Shown here: positions 25,192-32,683 of the stretch, piece after piece
Position numbering within the stretch: the stretch's first letter is position 1
How the letters are laid out: each line of letters begins with the position of its first letter
Source: Riemerella columbina
Lineage (GTDB): Bacteria > Bacteroidota > Bacteroidia > Flavobacteriales > Weeksellaceae
Assembly (NCBI RefSeq): GCF_030517065.1
Contig: NZ_CP103950.1
Span: forward strand, 744,001-808,000
DNA: 64,000 bases
Direction: 5' to 3'
Notes under the pieces: generated by a model
Database searches by the model: none
Seen by the model: the letters and a program-made list of their open reading frames with translations, nothing else
What the model was told of the DNA's origin: nothing
Program-made: the position numbers and the translations under genes

Positions 25192-26136
25192 ATGAAAAGA
25201 AACATTTCTTTACCACAACTTTGGGCTATATTTTTAATAGCGCTAACTTTAGGATTACAATCTTGCAACAGAGATGATCACCCAGTAACACCCTCTAATG
25301 AAGTGACTGACAAAGGTCATGGCGAGTGGGCAAAAGTGGAGTTTATCTTTAAAGAAGGCCATTTACACGGTGAAACCTTTCACGGCGATCCAGATTATCC
25401 TGACCATATTAAATATTTTAAACGAACCCAAAAAATCACTTTCTCTTATAATAAAGAAGGGAATGTGGTGGCAGATACAGATCAGCCGATTTATTTTTTA
25501 GGTGGTAACTCTTATGCATTGATTATCAATTATTATAATAACAAAGGAGAGTTGATGAATCATGAATTTGTAGATGGCGATATGGCAAAAATTCATCAGC
25601 ATTTTTTCTATGCTCAAGATGTAGTCGCGACCAAAGCAGGGAGCCGAAAGGACCCCACCAAGCCTTACCTTTTTAATTATGTTTACCGTGATACAGACCC
25701 TTATGACCAAGATTATAATCCTAAATCTGATGAGGTGAAAATCAGGAAACGCCAATGGGATGCCAGTAATCCTTCGGCAAAAGATCCGATAGGACTTAAG
25801 GGGTACATTACTATCCCTAGTAATACATATTATCAAAAATTTAATTTAAAAGTGGTCTTAGCTCATTTTAAAGTAGACAACAAACTGAATAAAAATACCA
25901 ATCAGCCATATCATTTTAATGATAAAGTCAATTCATTTTTTTCGGCTTCGGATTTATCTTTGGAAATTCCTGTGAATATTTATTCCAGTATCAATTTACA
26001 AGAAACAGAAGAGCTGAAAAGAGATTATTTCTTCCCAGATGCCGCCGCCGCGTTTAATGCTACGGTAGAAGAGATAGAAGAAATGTATAATTTAATTTTT
26101 GAGTTAGACCCAGAGGGCAGCCCTTTTTGGTTATAA
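25192..26136 (+). CDS. His-rich lipoprotein partner of the TonB receptor
   Basis: I do not recognise a named family. A lipobox LGLQSC places the lipid-bearing cysteine near residue 25. The mature part starts with a cluster of His, Asp and Glu (EGHLHGETFHGDPDYPDH) that looks able to bind metal, and a second group lies at MAKIHQHFFYAQD. The rest looks like beta-type sequence with DPIGLKGYITIPSNTYYQ. Its 314 residues start 18 bases after the receptor stop, so the two are one operon. A surface-exposed substrate-capture lipoprotein, in the manner of HmuY or SusD partners, fits the position, but the fold is not identified. Confidence 0.72.
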   Translation: MKRNISLPQLWAIFLIALTLGLQSCNRDDHPVTPSNEVTDKGHGEWAKVEFIFKEGHLHGETFHGDPDYPDHIKYFKRTQKITFSYNKEGNVVADTDQPIYFLGGNSYALIINYYNNKGELMNHEFVDGDMAKIHQHFFYAQDVVATKAGSRKDPTKPYLFNYVYRDTDPYDQDYNPKSDEVKIRKRQWDASNPSAKDPIGLKGYITIPSNTYYQKFNLKVVLAHFKVDNKLNKNTNQPYHFNDKVNSFFSASDLSLEIPVNIYSSINLQETEELKRDYFFPDAAAAFNATVEEIEEMYNLIFELDPEGSPFWL

Positions 26137-26183
26137 ACGAGCACCAGTGCTTTTAAAAAACTTATAAATAGAAAAAGGAAGAA

Positions 26184-27407
26184 CTATTGAAGTCCTTTTA
26201 GGAGGTCTACACCATCTACGATAGCCCACGCACCGCTAACCATTTTTACTTTGGTCACATTAGGATCTTGGGTGATGGCTTTAGGCTGATTAAAACCAAA
26301 TGCATAGCCCCAAGTATCGGGGTGGGAGGAATGAAGCACTTGGATCGGTGATACGCTAATTTTACCGCTTTCCACTTGATTTTTCTGAGTGTCTTCATCT
26401 TGAATAAGCACCGCATAAGCTTTCTGTCCGCCCATATCTTGATAGCCATTAATATACACATTTTTAAAAATTCCAGAACCTTGTTTTTTAAATTGAATGG
26501 CAGAAATTTCTGCAGAACCCTCTTTTTCAGGTGTGGTATTGGCTTCTCTAATGAGGGTAATGCCATTGATTTTCGGCGCCGTGTTGTCTTTGTTGGCAGA
26601 GGCTTCTATTTCCATTCCAAAATTCCCGATTTTAGTTTGATAAGCATACCAATTGGTATTGTTAAGTCCAGCCCAACCATCTTGCCAGTCAAAAGCGTCA
26701 TCAAAATTACCGTAAGAAACCAAATTGTTAGCACTTACGGTACCGCCAAAAAACTCATAGCCATCATCGGTGCCTTTGTAGGATACCAAGTTTTCCAAAA
26801 CAGTGCTTGCCCCTACGGCGTAAAAAGTCATAGAGTTGGTTTCTGATTTGCCATCGCCGATTTTTTTGCCACCATATTCCACGCGAACAAATTTCATTAC
26901 GCCAGAACTGTCGGCAGGGTCGTTACCGCCATAGGAAAGGTTGTTGCCATCTTCAGAAATAGCGGTGGTAGCGCCATTGCTCGCCATAATAGGAGCTTTG
27001 CCATAGAGTGTTATACCGCCCCAATCGCCTGGCGTTTGGTGGTCAGAGGTAAAAACAATCGGTTGCTCGGCAGTGCCTTGCGCATTGATTTTTGCCCCTT
27101 GCAAAATCACCAAGCTACTGCCCATAGCAGAATTAGCCGTGAATTTAGCGCCAGCTTCTATGGTGAGCGTTACGCCATCGGTAACTTTTACAACACCTTC
27201 CAACTGATAATTTCCTTTTTTGATGAGCAAATCTTTGGTAATGGTACCTGATAAAGTCCCCGAACCTTGCATGATCCCTTCTGATGAAGGTGGCGTAGGG
27301 TTTTGATTTTGAGTGGCAATGTCTTGATCTTCTCGAATTTCCACGGTACAAGAGCTCAGAGTTAAAGCCAAACTTAAGGCATAAAGGCTTAAAAAAGAAT
27401 GTTTCAT
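26184..27407 (-). CDS. Beta-helix lipoprotein paired with a TonB receptor
   Basis: The N-terminus has a lipobox TLSSC (cysteine at residue 20). The body resembles a right-handed parallel beta-helix: LTIEAGAKFTANSAMGSSLVILQGAKINAQGTAEQPIVFTS, GDWGGITLYGKAPI, then repeated short strands around STVLENLVSYKGTDDGYEFFGG. Proteins of this type accompany TonB receptors in Bacteroidetes. It lies 26 bases downstream of the receptor gene on the same strand. It probably sits on the outer membrane and captures a substrate. The substrate is unknown; the adjacent PhoB/PhoR-like genes suggest, without proof, phosphate or a phosphorylated compound. The 407 residues look complete. Confidence 0.75.
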   Translation of the reverse strand: MKHSFLSLYALSLALTLSSCTVEIREDQDIATQNQNPTPPSSEGIMQGSGTLSGTITKDLLIKKGNYQLEGVVKVTDGVTLTIEAGAKFTANSAMGSSLVILQGAKINAQGTAEQPIVFTSDHQTPGDWGGITLYGKAPIMASNGATTAISEDGNNLSYGGNDPADSSGVMKFVRVEYGGKKIGDGKSETNSMTFYAVGASTVLENLVSYKGTDDGYEFFGGTVSANNLVSYGNFDDAFDWQDGWAGLNNTNWYAYQTKIGNFGMEIEASANKDNTAPKINGITLIREANTTPEKEGSAEISAIQFKKQGSGIFKNVYINGYQDMGGQKAYAVLIQDEDTQKNQVESGKISVSPIQVLHSSHPDTWGYAFGFNQPKAITQDPNVTKVKMVSGAWAIVDGVDLLKGLQ

Positions 27408-27433
27408 TTTTATAATTTTTAATAGTTTAAGGT

Positions 27434-30040
27434 TTAAAATGTGTATTCTAATGAAAGGTTAAAGCGTGTACCTTTCATATAATTGGTATGGATAAGGTTG
27501 GCTTTCACAGGTACATCGCTGTTGTCGCCATATTCTAATCGGTACTGATTGTTGAGGATGTTGAGCACGCTCAATTTGGCTTTCCATTGTTGAGAAAAGG
27601 TTTTTTGATACACCAAATCCAGCTGATGCATCGGTCTTTCATACACATGGTCTATCCCGATAGAACCCAATGTATGGATTTTAGAACCAGAAACTTGGTA
27701 CACCAAAGAGAGGGTTTGTGGCAGGTTGTTACGGTTTTTGGTTTGATATTTTAAATCCGCATTGATGCTCCACGGTGCGGCGCCTTGTAGTCCTCTTTTG
27801 AGCGTTTTCTGTCGGTCAGATTCTTGGCTCATTTCTTCTGCGCTGCGTTCCACATTGGTATACATCAGGGTGGTATTAAATCCGAAAGAAAAATTGCTAA
27901 GGCTTTCCGAAATTCGGCTAAGGTTCAATAGCGTTTCTATTTCCACACCCGCTACATCGGCGTGTTGTGCATTAAAAAAGGTAATGGTCTGCCCATCGGA
28001 ATTGGCAGAAGCGGTATAAGATTTTTCTATGGCGTGGACTATTCTCTTACCGAAAACACCCACAGCCAGCATTTCCTCTTTAGATGGGAAAATCTCATAT
28101 TTTAAATCCAAATTGTAGTTTTCACTATTTTGAAGATGTGGATTTCCTAAAATATTTTCGTTATTTGGGTTGATGTAAGTGATGGGCATATATTCTATAA
28201 GAACGGGTCTGGTTAAGGTTTTGCTCAATGCCAATCTGAGGTTAGACTGTGCCGTGAGTTCCTTCTTCACCGATAAAGAGGGCAGAAAATAATACTGATT
28301 TCTACTCAAATTAAGGTAAGGGCTGTTGAACGACTGGGCGAGCTCTTTATACCGCGTGAGGTTGATATTATGCTCCAATCTACCGCCCAAAAGGATATCC
28401 CAAGTTTCGGAAGGCTTGTAGTGGAAGCTTAGGTAACCTGCATTCACAAATTGATACATATGATTTCGGTATACAGAAGTAGAGCCTTCGCGGTAGTAGA
28501 AAGCGCCTTGGGTTGCCGATTGGTCAAAGGTGGCTTGCGGCGTATCTGGGTTGATGAGTACAGTTCTGTCCGAAGGTTGCGCATTGATATCATACACCGA
28601 ATAGATAAAGCGATAAGAAGTGCTCCGCCTGTCCATACAGCCGTTATAGCCCAAGGTCAGGACAATAGGGTAGGCGTTTTTTTCATTTTTCTGCCCTAAT
28701 TTCAGCTGATATTCTGCCAATGCCGAAAGATAATTTTTGCCATTAACATCTAAATACTGTCTAATGAGGTTGTTACCGCCGTAACTTAAACTGATGAGCT
28801 CTGAGTTCTGCGCTGATGGATTTCCTGAAAAAATCTTCCTATCGGGTTGCTGATACACATTATTTACCCAACTGATGCCCGCTTTGAGCTGGTGGCGCTC
28901 TCCCAATTTTTGAGAGCCGATAAGTTGCAAATCTAAAAATCTGGAAATATCTTGCTGATTGACTCTAAAAAGTCCTTCCCCAGAGTTGCCTTGGTCTATG
29001 TATCCAAAATGATCTTGGATCATATTGATGCTGTTTTGTAGAAAAATACCATTGAGCAAAATATGGGTTTTCTTCGTGTGGTAGTCTAAGCCCAAAAGCA
29101 CGGAAGATTGGGTTTCGTACTCGTATTCCTTTTTGATAAGTTTATTGTTGTAAACAATGCTGGAGCCAGAGAATTGCAAAAGGTTGCTTTCGCCTTCCTG
29201 ATATTGGTACTGTTGCCCTTGGCTTAGGGAGAGGAGTAAGCCCAACTTGCCGCCCTTGGTGCTCAGCCGCTGTGCCGTAGTAAATGAAATCTCCGAATTC
29301 GGTAGCGGTTTAATTTGGTCTACATTCCAGCTGTCTTTAAAGGCGTGCACACTCTGTTGCGCATTAAATATAAAGTTGGAAGGTCGGTAGCCCTTAACCT
29401 CCTGTGGCAGCTGTCTATCCCGAGCATTGAGCCCTAAATAGCCGTTAAAAGTATTGGCATTTTGGCTGATTTTAAAACCATCTTTTAGCGTAGATTGCGT
29501 ATCTATACCAATGCTGAATTCTACTTTGGTAAAAGGTTTTTCAAAAGTCAGCGTTTCTATATCAAAGGTGGCACCCGCAAAATCCGCATACAAATCGGCA
29601 TTAAAGGTTTTGTAGATGTTCAGCTTGCCCACCACATCGGTAGGGAACTGTTTCAGCGCGATGATTTTTTGGAAGGGATTATTAGATGGCGAACCTAACC
29701 CGTTGATGAGTAGTGTGTTATATCTCTCTTCTAACCCTCTCACAAAGAGCCCTTTACCCTCCACAGTGGTAATCCCTGTGATTTTGGTTAAGCTCTGTTC
29801 CACATTAGAAATACCCTTCCGAGAGATTTCCTCCGCACCGATGGCTTGCACCTGCACATTGGATTTTTTGATGGCTTGTAAAATCGCTTTTTCGGTTTTC
29901 TTATTGGTGGAGGCTGTGATCTGTACGCTTTGTATGGTTTTTTCCTGTTTTAAACTGTCTTTTCTGACTTCTTGCCCCCATAATACTCCTGTGGAGGAGC
30001 ATAAAAATAAGGCGGCAAGGCTTAACTGATGCGTTTTCAT
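27434..30040 (-). CDS. TonB-dependent outer-membrane receptor
   Basis: The signal peptide ends ...TGVLWGQ. A short linker containing a possible TonB-box region (IQSVQITAS) follows. The plug is clear: ISRKGISNVEQSLTKITGIT, GLFVRGLEERYNTLLINGLG, and KLNIYKTFNADLYADFAGATF. The long barrel ends with an aromatic residue (LSLEYTF). The start at 30040 gives 868 residues. An extension to 30079 adds 13 charged residues before the signal peptide and is rejected. The gene heads an operon with the beta-helix lipoprotein and diverges from the PhoB/PhoR-like pair. The lack of a SusC-type N-terminal extension argues against simple glycan uptake. The substrate is unknown. Confidence 0.88.
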   Translation of the reverse strand: MKTHQLSLAALFLCSSTGVLWGQEVRKDSLKQEKTIQSVQITASTNKKTEKAILQAIKKSNVQVQAIGAEEISRKGISNVEQSLTKITGITTVEGKGLFVRGLEERYNTLLINGLGSPSNNPFQKIIALKQFPTDVVGKLNIYKTFNADLYADFAGATFDIETLTFEKPFTKVEFSIGIDTQSTLKDGFKISQNANTFNGYLGLNARDRQLPQEVKGYRPSNFIFNAQQSVHAFKDSWNVDQIKPLPNSEISFTTAQRLSTKGGKLGLLLSLSQGQQYQYQEGESNLLQFSGSSIVYNNKLIKKEYEYETQSSVLLGLDYHTKKTHILLNGIFLQNSINMIQDHFGYIDQGNSGEGLFRVNQQDISRFLDLQLIGSQKLGERHQLKAGISWVNNVYQQPDRKIFSGNPSAQNSELISLSYGGNNLIRQYLDVNGKNYLSALAEYQLKLGQKNEKNAYPIVLTLGYNGCMDRRSTSYRFIYSVYDINAQPSDRTVLINPDTPQATFDQSATQGAFYYREGSTSVYRNHMYQFVNAGYLSFHYKPSETWDILLGGRLEHNINLTRYKELAQSFNSPYLNLSRNQYYFLPSLSVKKELTAQSNLRLALSKTLTRPVLIEYMPITYINPNNENILGNPHLQNSENYNLDLKYEIFPSKEEMLAVGVFGKRIVHAIEKSYTASANSDGQTITFFNAQHADVAGVEIETLLNLSRISESLSNFSFGFNTTLMYTNVERSAEEMSQESDRQKTLKRGLQGAAPWSINADLKYQTKNRNNLPQTLSLVYQVSGSKIHTLGSIGIDHVYERPMHQLDLVYQKTFSQQWKAKLSVLNILNNQYRLEYGDNSDVPVKANLIHTNYMKGTRFNLSLEYTF

Positions 30041-30213
30041 TGAGATTCTTTTTTCAGATTTATTTTTTGGTTGCTGCAAAATAACAGCACTTCTGCCATA
30101 AACCTTGTTTCATAAAAATGAACTTTATTTTAAAAAATGTTTAACGGATTTGGGGCTATATGAACTTAATGTTAAAAACCGAGATGCAGCATCAGACAGT
30201 CGGAAAAAAATAG

Positions 30214-30221
30214 TATTTTTG
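30214..30221 (+). promoter_or_regulatory. -7 promoter element for the PhoB-like regulator
   Basis: TATTTTTG matches TAnnTTTG, 20 bases before the ATG at 30242. Confidence 0.6.
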
Positions 30222-30241
30222 GCTAATCATAAAATGAATCA

Positions 30242-30919
30242 ATGAAAGGTAAAAAAATTCTCCTCATCGATGATGAACCCGATATTTTGGAGGTTATTTC
30301 TTATAACTTGAAGAAAGAAGGCTACGCCGTAGAGGTGGCGAATAACGGATTAGAAGGCATAGAGAAAGCTAAAAAAATGCAGCCACATCTTATCTTATTA
30401 GATGTGATGATGCCCGAGAAAGATGGCATAGAAACCTGCCAAGATTTACGGAAAATCAGTGGGCTGGAACATACCTTAATCGTGTTTCTTTCAGCGCGTG
30501 GCGAGGAATTTTCCCAGCTTGCAGGCTATGAGGCGGGGGCTAACGATTACATCATCAAACAGATAAAACCCAAGGTGCTTATTTCCAAAATTAACGCCCT
30601 GATGAACTTGACCCAAAAAGTGGAACACCAGAACAGAATCCAAACTTTGGGGAGTTTAAAAATCGATAGAGATAGCTTCCGTGTGACCAAAGATGGGCAG
30701 CAGTTTATCCTGCCTAAAAAAGAGTTTGATTTGCTCTCCCTCTTGGCTTCTAATACCGATAAAGTCTTTAAAAGAGAGGAGATTTTAGAAAAAGTTTGGG
30801 GGAATGATGTGGTGGTAGGAGAGCGCACCATAGATGTCCATATCCGCAGGCTCAGAGAAAAATTAGGCTCTAAAATCATACAAACATTAAAAGGTGTAGG
30901 CTATAAACTCACGCTGTAG
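30242..30919 (+). CDS. OmpR/PhoB-family response regulator
   Basis: The receiver domain (residues 1-120) has the acidic pair D10/D11, the phosphoacceptor D54 in LILLDVMMPEKDG, and the switch residue region FLSARG. A winged-helix DNA-binding domain follows (about residues 130-225: LPKKEFDLLSLLASN, ERTIDVHIRRLREKLG, KGVGYKL). The conserved Lys-Pro of the receiver is Lys-Gln here (DYIIKQIKPK), a small oddity. It is followed 12 bases later by a histidine kinase. The pair resembles PhoB/PhoR, the phosphate-starvation system, but OmpR-family regulators are hard to separate by eye. The phosphate role is inference. Confidence 0.9.
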   Translation: MKGKKILLIDDEPDILEVISYNLKKEGYAVEVANNGLEGIEKAKKMQPHLILLDVMMPEKDGIETCQDLRKISGLEHTLIVFLSARGEEFSQLAGYEAGANDYIIKQIKPKVLISKINALMNLTQKVEHQNRIQTLGSLKIDRDSFRVTKDGQQFILPKKEFDLLSLLASNTDKVFKREEILEKVWGNDVVVGERTIDVHIRRLREKLGSKIIQTLKGVGYKLTL

Positions 30920-30931
30920 CCCAAAAATTCT

Positions 30932-31951
30932 ATGAAACCCAATACGCTTAGCCTTTTAGCCGCTTTTTTCCTCACCCTGACCATGGTGGGCGTGGTTTTC
31001 CTATTTGAATACCTGAACACCTACCGCTGGACCATGGAAAAACGCTATATGATGGCACTGGCACTCCTCGTGATGTTCTTGCTCAATTATGGCGTGGTCA
31101 ACTATTTATTCCAGTCTTATGGGCGAAAGAAAATCAAACAAATGTCCCACATTTTACCTGATGAAATAGCCACCCAAGGCGAGGAAATGAACTTTAAAGA
31201 ACTCAGCGAGCGCATCTCTGGGCTTAATGAAAAAGCCACCACAGAAATAGATATGATGAAGGCGATGGAGCAATATCGGAAAGAGTACATTGGAAATGTT
31301 TCCCACGAACTGAAAACGCCGCTGTTCTCCATTCAAAGTTATGTGGAAACCCTGATAGATGGTGGTGTGGAGGATCTAAACATCAGAGATAAATACTTGC
31401 AGCGTGTCAATCAATCCATTGAAAGGTTGCTCAATATCGTGTTAGATTTAGATATGATCAACCGCTTAGAGATGGGCGAAATCACCCTCAATTACACCGT
31501 TTTTGAAATTAATGCCGTTATCCGAGAGGTGTTTGATTTATTGGACATAGAAGCCGAAAAAAAGGAAGCCAAACTCATCTTAAAAAATACCGCACCCACG
31601 ATGGTTCTCGCCGATAAGCAAAAAATTCTACAAGTGCTCATCAACCTGATTTCCAATGCAATATACTACGCCAACCGAGATGAAGCCAAAATAGAAGTCA
31701 GCGTAAATGGGGAAGGACAAAAGGTGATGATAGAAGTAAAAGACAACGGAATGGGTATTAAGCCAGAGGTTTTACCTCGTATTTTTGAGCGCTTCTACCG
31801 CGTGGAGAGCAGCCGAAACAGAAGGGCAGGAGGCTCAGGGCTGGGCTTAGCCATTGTGAAACACATCTTAGAAGCCCACGGTCAGAATATAGAAGTGCAG
31901 AGCCGTTACCTGTCAGGCACACGTTTTATATTTTCATTGGACCGAGCATAA
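30932..31951 (+). CDS. Sensor histidine kinase, PhoR-like
   Basis: Two membrane segments lie near residues 5-28 and 39-60, with almost no periplasmic loop between them. This resembles PhoR, which senses through partner proteins instead of a large external domain. The dimerization domain has H125 in YIGNVSHELKTPLFSI. The ATP-binding domain has the N box INLISNAIYYA, G1 KDNGMGI, the F box FYRVESSR and G2 GGSGLGLAI. At 339 residues it has no PAS domain, which E. coli PhoR does have. It is co-transcribed with the regulator just upstream. The signal is not shown by the sequence. Confidence 0.9.
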   Translation: MKPNTLSLLAAFFLTLTMVGVVFLFEYLNTYRWTMEKRYMMALALLVMFLLNYGVVNYLFQSYGRKKIKQMSHILPDEIATQGEEMNFKELSERISGLNEKATTEIDMMKAMEQYRKEYIGNVSHELKTPLFSIQSYVETLIDGGVEDLNIRDKYLQRVNQSIERLLNIVLDLDMINRLEMGEITLNYTVFEINAVIREVFDLLDIEAEKKEAKLILKNTAPTMVLADKQKILQVLINLISNAIYYANRDEAKIEVSVNGEGQKVMIEVKDNGMGIKPEVLPRIFERFYRVESSRNRRAGGSGLGLAIVKHILEAHGQNIEVQSRYLSGTRFIFSLDRA

Positions 31952-31995
31952 ACAAAAAAAGTAATAAAAAAATTTCCTTGCTATTTCATTTGTTT

Positions 31996-32003
31996 TATAT
32001 TTG
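31996..32003 (+). promoter_or_regulatory. -7 promoter element for the pRiA4b-like gene
   Basis: TATATTTG matches TAnnTTTG, 46 bases before the ATG at 32050. Confidence 0.6.
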
Positions 32004-32049
32004 CTGAAAATTTTTAGAAAACGAAATTTAAGCAGAATTATTAAGGATT

Positions 32050-32589
32050 ATGGTTTGTAAAATCAGAGTTATTTTAGACACGAAGGAGAATGTATTCAGG
32101 GACATTGAAATCAGAGGGAAGCAAACGCTTTGGAATTTGCACAACGGCATCAAAAGCGCTTTTAGCCTACAAGGCGATGAGCTGTCATCGTTCTATTTTT
32201 CAGATGAAGATTGGTCAGAGCTTAATGCCATTCCTTTAGAAGATATGTCTGATGATGGCGATGGCGAGATTATGTCTGACATCTATATTACCGAGGCTTT
32301 TCCCGAAAAAGGTAGCAAAATGCTGTTCAAATACGGCTTTATTGATCTATGGGAATTCTACTGTGAGCTGTTAGAAAATGTGAAAGAAAAACCTGCCGTT
32401 AATTACCCTATTACGGTGTTTAGATATGGCAATATGCCACTAAAAGCCCCTACAAAATCTTCGGATAAACCGTCCCATATTATGATGACTGATGATTTTG
32501 ATGAGTTTGAAGATGGCTTTGATGAAGAAGACCATTTTGATGCCGAAGAAGGCTTTGATGATGGTTTTGATACCGAAGATTATTACTAA
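32050..32589 (+). CDS. Plasmid pRiA4b ORF-3-like protein
   Basis: The first 120 residues match the pRiA4b ORF-3 family, a small alpha/beta fold of unknown role: RVILDTKENVFRDIEIRGKQTLWNLHNGIKSAF, then SFYFSDEDW and a central MLFKYGFIDLWEFYCELL. The last 30 residues are almost only Asp, Glu, Phe and Gly with a loose repeat (FDEFEDGFDEEDHFD, then AEEGFDDGFDTEDYY). The tail is probably disordered or binds basic partners or metal. Despite the family name there is no plasmid or transposon sequence nearby. A bidirectional terminator follows. Confidence 0.8.
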   Translation: MVCKIRVILDTKENVFRDIEIRGKQTLWNLHNGIKSAFSLQGDELSSFYFSDEDWSELNAIPLEDMSDDGDGEIMSDIYITEAFPEKGSKMLFKYGFIDLWEFYCELLENVKEKPAVNYPITVFRYGNMPLKAPTKSSDKPSHIMMTDDFDEFEDGFDEEDHFDAEEGFDDGFDTEDYY

Positions 32590-32614
32590 AATCAATAAAG
32601 AATACTTGAAAATC

Positions 32615-32650
32615 AAAAAAGCCAACCGCAAATTTACGGTTGGCTTTTTT
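32615..32650. terminator. Bidirectional terminator between the pRiA4b-like gene and uvrA
   Basis: Perfect 14-base arms AAAAAAGCCAACCG (32615-32628) and CGGTTGGCTTTTTT (32637-32650) enclose 8 bases. A-rich and T-rich flanks on either side allow termination in both directions. Confidence 0.9.
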
Positions 32651-32683
32651 GATGATTAAAATACAATGAAAGAGAGAAAAAAC

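Noticed and set aside
26139-26165. AGCACCAGTGCT followed by TTTT between two convergent genes
   Set aside because: A hairpin here would have a loop of four bases and only about four pairs, too weak to call a terminator.
30080-30241. Search for a Pho-box-like direct repeat between the TonB receptor and the PhoB-like gene
   Set aside because: GTTTAAC and GTTAAAA occur, but they are not at a regular spacing and do not match a site I can name.
32050-32589. Mobile element suggested by the pRiA4b/transposon family name
   Set aside because: No transposase, terminal repeat or target duplication is visible around it.
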